Assembly (NCBI GenBank): GCA_039801505.1
Contig: JBDRUV010000002.1
Span: 124,001 to 188,000, forward strand
Source of the DNA: a candidate division WOR-3 bacterium
GTDB taxonomy: Bacteria > Hydrothermota > Tepidihabitantia > Tepidihabitantales > CAIPLT01
Length of the DNA: 64,000 bases
Direction of reading: 5' to 3'
The notes under the pieces are model-generated. The model made no database searches and was not told where the DNA came from. It saw only the letters and a program-made list of their open reading frames with translations. The first letter of the stretch is position 1, and the number at the start of each line of letters is the position of its first letter. Of this stretch, positions 32,624-41,262 are shown one piece after another. Made by a program: the position numbers and the translations under genes.

Positions 32624-32879
32624 TGAGTCTTGTTTAATATCTTACGAAGCTACATCCCAGAGGTTAGTTTGGGTGTGGAGGTATATTAGCCTCGGGCGGT
32701 GCGGTCCTCATAAAAATTTTTTCCCCATTTAGGCCACTCTGGGCATCTTATATAGTAGTATGAGACTTAACCGGCTTTGGACTAAGTTTCTTAACATAAT
32801 TTTAACAAAATGTTAACGAATTTTTGACTTGGCTTAGTTAGTATGGTGACGAAAATGGCAGGAAAAAAGTTATCCACAT

Positions 32880-32899
32880 CTGTTCAATTAATTGAACAG
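32880..32899. repeat. Perfect 20-bp palindrome
   Basis: CTGTTCAATTAATTGAACAG reads the same on both strands. It lies ~115 bp upstream of the -35 box of the 1393-residue secreted-protein gene, consistent with a dimeric regulator site, though no regulator is known. Confidence 0.6.
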
Positions 32900-33013
32900 C
32901 ACAATAATAAACAAAGAGCAATATATAAAAAAGAATTGCGACGTATAGCGTCTTGGGGAAATAGAACTATGATTAAAATAAAACAAAAGCTTATAAGACT
33001 TCTTATTAGTTTC

Positions 33014-33041
33014 TTGACATTAGTTTTAGAAATTGTAAAAT
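33014..33041 (+). promoter_or_regulatory. Promoter of the large secreted protein at 33214
   Basis: TTGACA, 16-bp spacer, TAAAAT at 33036-33041. The predicted start is about 33048, giving a ~166-nt leader that ends with an AAGGAGG ribosome-binding site. Confidence 0.7.
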
Positions 33042-33101
33042 TATTGTATATTTGGGCAATGACAAGAGCCGCAAGGAAAATGACTAACTGGGTACGAAAG
33101 G

Positions 33102-33148
33102 CGTTGATAACTGAGACGCAACGGTTTTTGTCATCTCTAGCCGTTGCG
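33102..33148 (+). promoter_or_regulatory. Alternative-hairpin leader element before the 33214 gene
   Basis: CGCAACGG (33117-33124) is the exact complement of CCGTTGCG (33141-33148), an 8-bp stem with a 16-nt loop. Its CAACG (33119-33123) can instead pair with CGTTG (33102-33106). The two folds exclude each other, as in switching leaders. Confidence 0.45.
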
Positions 33149-33213
33149 ATATTATGGATAACTAACTTATTATTAACTAAACTATTAACCAATAACCCCA
33201 AGGAGGTAAAAAT

Positions 33214-36200
33214 ATGCCTAACAAACTAAAAGTAATCCTTGGTCTTATACTCGTGCTTGCGATTGCCACAGGTTATGGTGCTACCTTACTCTATGAAGAT
33301 TTTGAAGAAACAACATTTCCGCCAAGCGGTTGGACAATTGAACAAACTGGAACGGCACAAGGCTGGACGAGAAGAACATCAGGACAAGTTTTTCGAACTG
33401 GAGCTTCAGCTGGAGTTTGTATTTTTTTTAGTGGGGCAGGTGGCAATACCCAAGGAACAAGTTATTTATGCACCCCAGCTTTAAATTTTTCCAGTCCGAG
33501 CGTTGAGTCGTTAAGTTTCTATTTCCGTTGTACGGGCAGCGGTGATGTCTATGGTTTGTGTAGTGCCCTTGATACAATAAAAGTAGAAGTTTCAACCAAT
33601 GGGTCGGATTGGATTTCGGTCTTAACACTGGATAGTAATTATATTCGCACCCTACCACGACAAACGGCAATACGAGATACTGGATATAAATTAACTTGTG
33701 ATTTATCTGCTTATAATGGCCAATCAACTGTTTACATCCGTTGGATATATTATGATAATTATCCTGAGCCACCAGGGGGCACAAATCGTTATTTCAATAT
33801 TGATTCAGTCTATGTTTATAACCAAGAATTATTCCAGCCCAATCAACCACCAACAATTTCTAATATCACTCGGATTCCAACTCTTCCTGAGCCTTTACAA
33901 CCAGTTGTTATCAAAGCCAAGATTTATGACGACTATTGTCCATTAGCTAATATCACAGATAGTCTGTATTATGCGGTTAATGATTCTTCAACTTGGACTA
34001 AAGTGTATCACGACAGTATGCGTACCGCTGATTCTACCTTCTATTATACAATTCCCGGCCAAGCCAATGGCAGTAAGGTTTATTACTATGTTTGGGCTCA
34101 AGATGACTCCGGAGCTTCAGTCCGGACTTCGACTTATTCATATAATGTCATTGCACCACCAACTGTGAGAATTTTAATGCGACCCAGATATGTCCAAGGT
34201 GGTGCCACTACTACTACCGGCACGCCATTTGCATTTTATGTTGGTGTTAAACCCGGATCTGATAATGACTCATTCTATTATAAAGGCCGAATCGGTGGTC
34301 GGGGATTAACTTGGAATATTAGTGGCAATAATTGGGCAACCGATAATGCTGCATGGACAAGTTTATCTAAGATTTTATGTGGTAGTGTTAACGATACCGC
34401 AAAACTTTGGGTCTTTATGAAGGCACAACCGAGTGCAACTGTCGATACTTTTTTATCGCTCCGAGTTCGGCATATTGATGCTGCAGTGAACTACGATTCT
34501 GATACCTTGCCAATTAAAATTTTAGATATGACAGCCTCAGGTGATGGCGGTTGGCTCTACGGACATATTTACGAGTATAACGGCGGTCCGGCTCGAGAGA
34601 ATGTTGTGGTTTTAGCTTACCAAGGTGAAGAGATTGTTGGTGCCTACGCCACAGAAAATAACAACATTGATGAGGGTTATAATTCAGGTAATGCCGGTTA
34701 TATCCGGATGGCCGTCAAGGCGGGCACAATTGATTCATTACAGGTTAGGCATAGAACAACCAATGAAATTTTGCCCTTCTATACGGAAATTCCCTGTCCT
34801 TGGATCGTATATCCGGGAGATAGCACTTCTCTTGACATTCAGCAAGCCCCCTATGTGAGAAATGTCACTCGGACACCGCGATATCCAGTGTATAATGAAC
34901 CAGTGACCATTACGGCTAAAATTTATGATAATCAATCCGGGCTTACGGTCTTTGATACTTTACTATATGCAATAAATTCCCCAACTGATTGGCAAGGCGT
35001 TAATCATGTAAGTTATAACCCTGCGGACTCAATCTTTAGCTACACAATTAATGTGGGTGCTGAGGGCGATACTGTATTCTATAAGATCCATGTCTGGGAT
35101 AATGATGGCAATCTTACGACATCCCCGGTGTATCGCTATAAAGTGCCTTTTGAGCGGACAATTCTCCAGATTCAGAATAATGCTCCAGCCTCAGCCGATA
35201 CCAATCGCTATGTCCATACCAAAGGTATTGTCACGGGCACCATTGGTGCGCGCTTCTTTATCGAAGAGATGCCCGGAGGTGCTTGGCATGGCTTATATAT
35301 CTATCGCCGAGCTCAAGACTCCTTACCCAAGCTCATGGTTGGAGATAGTGTGGGAGTTTGGGGTATCGTCAAAGAATATTATACGCTTACTGAGATCGAT
35401 GCTGGTTATAATCTAGATGGCGCTGTTGAGAAGTATGCCTCAGGTCGAGCTGTACCTTGCACAACCAAGCTAAGATTCGATGCGATTACCGAGGAGTATG
35501 AAGGAACATTAATTCGGGTTGATTCAGTTTACTTTAAGGAGAGCGGTAATTTCTCAGGTGGTACCAATTACTGGCTATATTCCTTAACTAGTGATGACTC
35601 GGTGCGATTACGCATCGATGCCGCAACCCCGATTGTTGGTATTTCAATCCCCCAAGAGACACTTGCGATAATTTGTAATCTCAGTGCGTATAAAGATACT
35701 TATCAGCTGATGCCCAGAACACCGTCGGATTTTCTACCCTACTACTTTGACTTGGCGGTAACTGAAATCTTACAACCTCGCGGCACGGTGCCGTCGGATG
35801 TAAAAATTCGGCCCAAAGCTAAAGTTAAGAATCTCGGCTCCTTACCTAGTCCAGCTTGCCGCGCCGTGTTTAATATCACAGAGTCTAAGCAATTTGAGTA
35901 TACGGATACGGTAGATTTGACTGCGTTGCAACCCGGCCAAGAAGTGATTGTGAGCTTCCGAGATTATCGAGTATTAGGAAATCCCGGCACCATATATCAG
36001 ACCGAGGCTAAGATTTTAGTTAGTGACCGCAACTCTGTGAATAATGTCTTGATCGGCGATGGGTTTGAAGTTGGTAATTGGCTATCACCGCGATGGTACA
36101 TGCAACCGGATGTGCCTCAGCCACCAGATCTTAAAGAGGGCAAGTATGTTAAAGATGGCGGTGCCTTAGTGGCGGCTGGTAATGTCTTATACGCCTTCCC

Positions 36201-37395
36201 TGGCAATAAGTCCCGGCGGTTCTATAAGTTTACACCGAGCGATGGCTGGGGAACTTGGGCAGAATGTGAGAGCATACCATTTGGTCCCAAACCTGGTAAA
36301 CCAACCCAACTTAATAACAAGAAAGTCGGTAAAGGCGCAGCACTGTGCTATGATGGCTCGCGCTATATCTATGCGACTAAAGGCAACGGCACCTTCGAGT
36401 TCTGGAAATATGACATCCAGCTTGACACCTGGTTCTATCTAGATTCCGTGCCAACAATCAAGGGTCTTAAGGGTGGTACCTCCCTGGCGTACCAAGGTGG
36501 TTATGTGTATCTCTTGGCCGGTGGTTTGAAGCTCTCCGATGATTACTTCTTCCGTTACTCAGTTTCAGGCGATTCTTGGGAAGTTCTACCCAAGCCAAAC
36601 TTACCGGCCCATGTGACGAAGCCCTGGAAAGATGGTAGTGCGATTGTGGCTTATGGTGGTTATATCTATGCGATGAAGGGTGGCGAGAACAAGGTTAACT
36701 ATTTCGCCAAATTTAACTGTGCCAGTAGGAGTTGGGCTCCAGGTTATGATAGTTTACCCACTTATAATCTGGTTTGGACGGGAAATGAGTGGCGAGAGAA
36801 GAAGTCCTTTGTAAAAGATGGCGGAGCACTTACTTTAGGTGATGGTTATATGTATGCGATAAAAGGCGGCGGCGCTGTTTGTCTCTTCGCTTATGACCCA
36901 GCCGTGCCTTATAGTTGGTATCAGTTAGATACGATACCAAAACGCGGCGGCGAAAAGAAATCGGTGCCCAAGACCGGTGCCGCATTGGCCTACTTAGAGT
37001 CAAATCACTATCTGTATCTGATGATCGGTAATAACCGACCGGACTTCTGGCGCTATGGTCCACTGGGTTATGGTATTGCCAAACACTCACCTGTGCCGAT
37101 CGTAAGCTCAACTGTAATGAGCACTGAAAAGCAAGCGCCAGTGGGTACAGTTAGGATTACATCAAATCTTCTTTCCAAGAGTGCCGTGGTAAGCTATAGT
37201 ATCATAAGACCCAGTTACATTTCCTTAAAGCTCTATGACGCCTTAGGTCGAGTTGTGGCTAATATGTATGAAGGTCAGGCTTGGGCCGGAACTTATACCA
37301 TGACGATCGATACCAAGTCATTAAGCAGCGGTGTTTACTTCCTAAAACTCACGAGCGATTATGGCAATGCCGAAGCCAAACTCTTAATCGAATAG
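33214..37395 (+). CDS. Large secreted multidomain protein (jelly-roll, OB-like, K-G-G propeller, FlgD-like C terminus)
   Basis: 1393 residues with a signal peptide (LKVILGLILVLAIATGYGA). After it comes a choice-of-anchor-J/MAM-like jelly roll (LLYEDFEETTFPPSGW), then Ig-like segments (about 210-320 and 540-650). An OB-like domain follows from about 660 to 780 (YVHTKGIVTGTIGARFFIEE). A CARDB-like segment precedes six blades of the form K(D)GGALxxxGxxxYAxKGG from about 970 to 1290. The C terminus is the type IX-style module (LKLYDALGRVV...SSGVYFLKLTS). No catalytic motif is recognised, so it is probably a surface structural or binding protein. It has an AAGGAGG site and an intrinsic terminator after it. 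Confidence 0.85.
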   Translation: MPNKLKVILGLILVLAIATGYGATLLYEDFEETTFPPSGWTIEQTGTAQGWTRRTSGQVFRTGASAGVCIFFSGAGGNTQGTSYLCTPALNFSSPSVESLSFYFRCTGSGDVYGLCSALDTIKVEVSTNGSDWISVLTLDSNYIRTLPRQTAIRDTGYKLTCDLSAYNGQSTVYIRWIYYDNYPEPPGGTNRYFNIDSVYVYNQELFQPNQPPTISNITRIPTLPEPLQPVVIKAKIYDDYCPLANITDSLYYAVNDSSTWTKVYHDSMRTADSTFYYTIPGQANGSKVYYYVWAQDDSGASVRTSTYSYNVIAPPTVRILMRPRYVQGGATTTTGTPFAFYVGVKPGSDNDSFYYKGRIGGRGLTWNISGNNWATDNAAWTSLSKILCGSVNDTAKLWVFMKAQPSATVDTFLSLRVRHIDAAVNYDSDTLPIKILDMTASGDGGWLYGHIYEYNGGPARENVVVLAYQGEEIVGAYATENNNIDEGYNSGNAGYIRMAVKAGTIDSLQVRHRTTNEILPFYTEIPCPWIVYPGDSTSLDIQQAPYVRNVTRTPRYPVYNEPVTITAKIYDNQSGLTVFDTLLYAINSPTDWQGVNHVSYNPADSIFSYTINVGAEGDTVFYKIHVWDNDGNLTTSPVYRYKVPFERTILQIQNNAPASADTNRYVHTKGIVTGTIGARFFIEEMPGGAWHGLYIYRRAQDSLPKLMVGDSVGVWGIVKEYYTLTEIDAGYNLDGAVEKYASGRAVPCTTKLRFDAITEEYEGTLIRVDSVYFKESGNFSGGTNYWLYSLTSDDSVRLRIDAATPIVGISIPQETLAIICNLSAYKDTYQLMPRTPSDFLPYYFDLAVTEILQPRGTVPSDVKIRPKAKVKNLGSLPSPACRAVFNITESKQFEYTDTVDLTALQPGQEVIVSFRDYRVLGNPGTIYQTEAKILVSDRNSVNNVLIGDGFEVGNWLSPRWYMQPDVPQPPDLKEGKYVKDGGALVAAGNVLYAFPGNKSRRFYKFTPSDGWGTWAECESIPFGPKPGKPTQLNNKKVGKGAALCYDGSRYIYATKGNGTFEFWKYDIQLDTWFYLDSVPTIKGLKGGTSLAYQGGYVYLLAGGLKLSDDYFFRYSVSGDSWEVLPKPNLPAHVTKPWKDGSAIVAYGGYIYAMKGGENKVNYFAKFNCASRSWAPGYDSLPTYNLVWTGNEWREKKSFVKDGGALTLGDGYMYAIKGGGAVCLFAYDPAVPYSWYQLDTIPKRGGEKKSVPKTGAALAYLESNHYLYLMIGNNRPDFWRYGPLGYGIAKHSPVPIVSSTVMSTEKQAPVGTVRITSNLLSKSAVVSYSIIRPSYISLKLYDALGRVVANMYEGQAWAGTYTMTIDTKSLSSGVYFLKLTSDYGNAEAKLLIE

Positions 37396-37456
37396 AATAG
37401 CGTCGCTGACGGCGCTGAAGTTTTGGTGGGCTAAAGGGTAAGACAAAGCAAAAACC

Positions 37457-37488
37457 GCGGGGCTCAGTTGAGCCCCGCAAAATTTTTA
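37457..37488 (+). terminator. Intrinsic terminator after the 1393-residue protein gene
   Basis: A perfect stem GCGGGGCTCA / TGAGCCCCGC with a very tight turn, followed by four A and five T. The A-run on the other side lets it work in both directions. It is the clearest intrinsic terminator in the window. Confidence 0.85.
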
Positions 37489-37508
37489 TCAAGCTTACAG
37501 TAATTAAC

Positions 37509-37547
37509 GGGGTTAACCCCCGGACCGTCTGGGGACCGTAGGGGTAA
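37509..37547 (+). repeat. GC-rich palindromic element, copy 4
   Basis: A full copy: GGGGTTAACC arm, core CCGGACCGTCTGGGGACCGT, and closing AGGGGTAAC arm. The outer arms are inverted repeats. It lies between the terminator at 37457 and the promoter at 37577. Confidence 0.9.
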
Positions 37548-37576
37548 CGACGAGTCATAAAATTTTTTATAAAATC

Positions 37577-37604
37577 TTGACAAATTTTTTATAATGCATA
37601 TAAT
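37577..37604 (+). promoter_or_regulatory. Promoter of the 37626 gene
   Basis: TTGACA, 16-bp spacer, TATAAT at 37599-37604. The predicted start is about 37611, leaving a 15-nt leader that carries an AAGGAGGG ribosome-binding site. Confidence 0.85.
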
Positions 37605-37625
37605 TAATCAAACTAAGGAGGGCGT

Positions 37626-40600
37626 ATGAGAAGCGCTATAATATTATTATTTATTTTTACATTAGTTCTCAGTAGCACACTAAATGGCGATCTTCCCTTA
37701 GCCAAAGGCAAGGCTTGGGATATCAAAAACAGTGATAATTTTTCCGCCATTAATTCTAATATAAAATACAATCACCGTAATCCTAGTTCGCTAATTTTTG
37801 CTGAGAATTTTACCGGCAGCGAGTTTCCACCAGCCGGCTGGCAGGCAGTTCAGACCAATACCGGCTATACCGGTACCAATCCCTGCTTTTGGAGCCGGTT
37901 TACTAGCCCCGGGTATCTTATTCGTTCCAGCCCGGCCGCCTGTGGTCTGTGGTGGTCGTATCAAAACCAAGACGAATGGTTAATCTCACCCGAGATTACC
38001 CTTACGGGTGGTGTTAATAATTACTATTATTTGCAATTTTGGACTTATGGCTTCTGTGGTTCCCCGGACTCCGACCATTATTATGTAAAGATCTCCACGG
38101 ATAATGGTGCACATTGGACAGTACTTTATGATCTTTCTGGAGAATCGAGAGGCTGGAATCGCTACGAAGAGCCGGTGTTGATCGATTTAAGCGCGTATGC
38201 TAACCAGACCATACGACTAGCCTGGCATGCTGAGGATGGTCCAGCTAATCAAGGTCTTAATTACGTTTGGTTTATTGACGATATTGAGGTTGGCACGCCG
38301 TTCGAACATGATGTTGGTGTCGTAAAGGTTCTAGCCATTAATCGTAAACCATTGCGTGTCGAGGAACCTGATACTTTTTGGGTGCGGATATTTAACTTCG
38401 GGTTCTCAAACGAAGATAATGTGCTGGTGAAAATGACCGCCAATGATCAATTAGTTGGTAAGATCAGCTTAGCGATTGATGCCCTAAGTTATCGGGATAC
38501 CTGTTTTGTTTGGGCACCTAACGAAGCGGGTAATTATACCCTGAAATTTTTCACAGAACTTGCCCCTGACCAAAATCAAGCTAATGATACAATTTTTGCT
38601 TTAGTTCCGGTGGCACCAGCCTATGTAAGTGTGCCTTACTTTAAAGATTTCGATGAAGACTGGGGGCCATTTGGTAATAATCCACCAACTGATGGTTGGG
38701 AAATTATTGACTACGGTGATGAACACCCGAAACGTTGGAATCGGAACGACTGGTACAAAAGCTATATCGCATTATTCGACCGGGAAGTGGCTATGGTCAA
38801 TTATAAACCCATCGAACATCAAGACGACTGGTTAGTCTCACCGCGCATCAATTGTTCCCAAGATACCCAATACACGTTAAGTTTTTGGCATCAATACGAA
38901 GGTTATCGAGGTGCGGTGCCCGACACCGGTTATCTCTTATTAAGCACTGATGGCGGAGAATCCTGGCAGGTGTTAGCAAAATATTGCGGTGGTCAGGGTG
39001 GCGTCATTAGTAGTGGTTATCAGAACTTTAATCTTACCGGTTTGGTATCCGGTTCTAGTAATGTAAAAGTTGCCTTTCGCTACTATGCCTATAACGCCGG
39101 TTATTGGACTATTGATGACTTTGCCATAATACCCACACCTAATATTGACGTCTGTCCGGTAGGTATTGAATGTCCACAAATCGTTTCTCTGGGTGAGACC
39201 TTAACCGCACGGGTTATCGTTAAAAATACCGGCCGCAGCCCGCTTAATCCTGGTTGGTATATCACTTATGCCATTGATTCCAAACTGGACTCAGTGCTTG
39301 TGCCCCAGTCCCTTGACCCTGGCGATAGTTGGCAATTTAGTTTCAATGCGATATTGAGCCGGATTGATACGTTTACGATTACCGTGGAAACCAAATATCC
39401 CGACGATGAATATCCGATAAACAACATTTTAACTCGGGTTATTCGGTCGTCGGGTTGGCAGGAGCTTCGGCCTATGCCCAGTGCGATCTCTGGCAAAGGC
39501 ATCAAAGATGGTGGAGCACTGGTAAGTTTTGGAGACTCCCTTTTTGCCTTACGGGGTTGTAATTCCAATGAGTTTTATGTGTATTTTACCGCAAGTGATA
39601 GTTGGGCGTCCCGTCGGCCAATTGGCTTTGCCCTCAAACCAGATTCAGTTACGGTCATAAGAAAGTATGTTAAAGGTGGCGGCGCCTTAACTCGATATCA
39701 GAATAAGCTTTATGCTTTTAAGGGTGGTAATACCTCGGAGTTTTGGTCGTATCTACCCGGGCTTGATAGCTGGGTGCGTTGTCGAAATATTCCGAAGTTT
39801 ATATTCCCGAATGCTAAACCAACCCAAGTAAAAAGTGGCGGAGCACTTGTAACTTATCAAGATTCGATCTATGCCTTTAAGGGTGGTAACACCTCGGAGT
39901 TTTGGCTATATATTCCGGCCTATGATTCCTGGGCACCGCGTTGCTCAATTGTTACACCCACTGGTAAGAAGATAAAAGGAGGCGCAGCCCTTGCGGCTTG
40001 TGGTGATACTATTTATGCCTTTGTTGGTGGTGGCACAAATTATTTCTATGCGTATCTACCTCAAGCAAACTGTTGGATTCCCCGGGCGGTGCCGTCGTTT
40101 GATAATCCGACGCGACCGCATAAAGCCAAAGTAAAAGATGGCGCAAGCCTTGCAGTGCTTAATGGCAAAATTTATGCGTTTCGTGGCGGTAATACTAAGC
40201 TTTTTGGCTATTATGACCCGGTGGCTGATACCTGGTATCGATTAGAAAATATCCCCGGGCTAAAGCGGGTAAAAGCCGGAGCCGCACTTGCTGCGTGTGG
40301 TGATAAACTTTATGCCTTTAAGGGTGGTAACACCTCGGAGTTTTGGTCGTATACACCTCAACCGGCTATTTATGAGCTGAATGCGAAGCATCGACCAATA
40401 ACATCTACGGCCTATCACGGCTTGGCGAATACTTATAATACCCTTATTGTATCTAGTAAAACGCTCCCCAATCAAAATAGCATTTACTGGTATAGTTCCC
40501 AGCCAGCCAGATCATCGATCAAAATCTACGATGTTGCTGGCAAGTTATTAGGGGTTAACCTCCAGACGGTCCCCGGACCGTGGGGGTATCGATTAGCGCT

Positions 40601-40688
40601 ACCCAAACTTTCTTCTGGAATTTATTATCTTCACCACGAAGATCCCCGAGAACCTTTTAGGGTTATTAAACTAGTCGTCGTTGAGTAA
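37626..40688 (+). CDS. Large secreted protein, paralogue of the 33214 product, interrupted in frame by a palindromic element
   Basis: 1020 residues with signal peptide MRSAIILLFIFTLVLSSTLN. Two choice-of-anchor-J-like jelly rolls (LIFAENFTGSEFPPAGW near 55; VPYFKDFDEDWGPFGN near 338) alternate with CARDB-like segments (DVGVVKVLAINRKP; DVCPVGIECPQ). Six propeller blades with K(D)GGAL...YAFKGGNTSEFW motifs follow from about 620 to 915. The C-terminal module is IKIYDVAGKLL, then GVNLQTVPGPWGY encoded by the repeat at 40551-40589, then RLALPKLSSGIYYL. Three blades share a ~40-bp near-identical DNA stretch. It has a strong ribosome-binding site. Probably an extracellular adhesive or structural protein; no enzyme motif is seen. 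Confidence 0.85.
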   Translation: MRSAIILLFIFTLVLSSTLNGDLPLAKGKAWDIKNSDNFSAINSNIKYNHRNPSSLIFAENFTGSEFPPAGWQAVQTNTGYTGTNPCFWSRFTSPGYLIRSSPAACGLWWSYQNQDEWLISPEITLTGGVNNYYYLQFWTYGFCGSPDSDHYYVKISTDNGAHWTVLYDLSGESRGWNRYEEPVLIDLSAYANQTIRLAWHAEDGPANQGLNYVWFIDDIEVGTPFEHDVGVVKVLAINRKPLRVEEPDTFWVRIFNFGFSNEDNVLVKMTANDQLVGKISLAIDALSYRDTCFVWAPNEAGNYTLKFFTELAPDQNQANDTIFALVPVAPAYVSVPYFKDFDEDWGPFGNNPPTDGWEIIDYGDEHPKRWNRNDWYKSYIALFDREVAMVNYKPIEHQDDWLVSPRINCSQDTQYTLSFWHQYEGYRGAVPDTGYLLLSTDGGESWQVLAKYCGGQGGVISSGYQNFNLTGLVSGSSNVKVAFRYYAYNAGYWTIDDFAIIPTPNIDVCPVGIECPQIVSLGETLTARVIVKNTGRSPLNPGWYITYAIDSKLDSVLVPQSLDPGDSWQFSFNAILSRIDTFTITVETKYPDDEYPINNILTRVIRSSGWQELRPMPSAISGKGIKDGGALVSFGDSLFALRGCNSNEFYVYFTASDSWASRRPIGFALKPDSVTVIRKYVKGGGALTRYQNKLYAFKGGNTSEFWSYLPGLDSWVRCRNIPKFIFPNAKPTQVKSGGALVTYQDSIYAFKGGNTSEFWLYIPAYDSWAPRCSIVTPTGKKIKGGAALAACGDTIYAFVGGGTNYFYAYLPQANCWIPRAVPSFDNPTRPHKAKVKDGASLAVLNGKIYAFRGGNTKLFGYYDPVADTWYRLENIPGLKRVKAGAALAACGDKLYAFKGGNTSEFWSYTPQPAIYELNAKHRPITSTAYHGLANTYNTLIVSSKTLPNQNSIYWYSSQPARSSIKIYDVAGKLLGVNLQTVPGPWGYRLALPKLSSGIYYLHHEDPREPFRVIKLVVVE
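39711..40350 (+). repeat. Near-identical blade repeats inside the 37626 gene
   Basis: A ~40-bp stretch encoding YAFKGGNTSEFW recurs at 39711-39751, 39870-39909 and 40311-40350 with only a few silent differences. Such identity between propeller blades favours recombination or recent blade duplication. Confidence 0.75.
40551..40589 (+). repeat. GC-rich palindromic element, copy 5, in frame inside a coding sequence
   Basis: Exactly 39 bases starting at a codon boundary: arm GGGGTTAACC, core CCAGACGGTCCCCGGACCGT, closing arm GGGGGTAT. It is translated as 13 residues (GVNLQTVPGPWGY) in the C-terminal beta-sandwich, between KLL and RLALPKLSSG. In the paralogues this region is a variable loop. Confidence 0.88.
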
Positions 40689-40710
40689 TTCATAGGGTCC
40701 CGATCATATC

Positions 40711-40739
40711 TTGACGCCTTAAAGAATATCAGATAAAAT
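40711..40739 (+). promoter_or_regulatory. Promoter of the flavoredoxin-like gene, leaderless
   Basis: TTGACG, 17-bp spacer, TAAAAT at 40734-40739. The predicted start is 40746, the A of the ATG. Confidence 0.8.
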
Positions 40740-40745
40740 CTATCT

Positions 40746-41252
40746 ATGGATAAAGATATTACCAAGGATACCACGAAACTTTTAAGTGTATTTCCGGCGT
40801 TTCCTACGGTGCTAATATCAAGTGAAGAAAATATAATTACGGTAACATTAATTCATATCTTTTCGTTTAAACCCTATCTAATTGGCATTGGAATTAAACC
40901 AGAAAGATACTCCCATGGCCTAATCAAAGAAAGTAAAGAATTTGTGGTGAATATTCCCACAAATGAGATTCTTCCCGCGGTTATTTTCTGTGGCACCAAA
41001 TCTGGCCGCGAGTATGATAAGTTTAAAGAGACGGGTTTAACTAAAGAACGTTCGCTTGAGGTCCGATGTGCCAGTATCAAAGAATGTCCGGTAAATCTCG
41101 AATGCGCTGTAGTAGAAGAACTTCCAGTTGGTGACCGCACCTGGTTTGTGGGCGAGGTACTGGAAGGCAGAATTGCCCCTAACTATAATCCGGAAAAGAT
41201 GCTTCTTTATTGGCGTGGTGTATACCGGTTAGTTGGCGAACCGTTGAAATAA
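40746..41252 (+). CDS. Flavin reductase-like (flavoredoxin) protein
   Basis: 168 residues of the FMN-binding split-barrel flavin reductase-like family (flavoredoxin type). The pattern is PTVLISSEENIITVTLIH, then YLIGIGIKPERYSHGLI and ESKEFVVNIPTNE, then a C-terminal FVGEVLEG strand. Members bind FMN and pass electrons in anaerobes. It heads a four-gene run with the surface proteins that follow and has no leader. The native redox partner is unknown. Confidence 0.83.
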   Translation: MDKDITKDTTKLLSVFPAFPTVLISSEENIITVTLIHIFSFKPYLIGIGIKPERYSHGLIKESKEFVVNIPTNEILPAVIFCGTKSGREYDKFKETGLTKERSLEVRCASIKECPVNLECAVVEELPVGDRTWFVGEVLEGRIAPNYNPEKMLLYWRGVYRLVGEPLK

Positions 41253-41262
41253 GACTCCTCAT

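Larger units (their letters stand above)
32561..33213. other. Long intergenic control region without a convincing gene
   Basis: 653 bp. From left to right it holds a palindromic element framed by its own inverted repeat (32579-32643), an inverted repeat TTAACAT...ATGTTAA (32791-32797 with 32810-32816), a perfect 20-bp palindrome (32880-32899), a promoter (33014-33041) and a structured leader (33048-33213). A 128-codon open frame at 32843-33229 crosses the promoter, leader and the next start codon, and looks incidental. Confidence 0.6.

Noticed and set aside
32843-33229. A 128-codon open frame with a hydrophobic stretch between the kelch gene and the large secreted protein
   Set aside because: It runs through a good promoter, the structured leader, the ribosome-binding site and the start codon of the next gene, has no ribosome-binding site or promoter of its own, and shows no recognisable domain.
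37626-40688. Sialidase or peptidase activity in the jelly-roll proteins
   Set aside because: No catalytic residues of either family could be located; the visible domains are adhesive or structural types.
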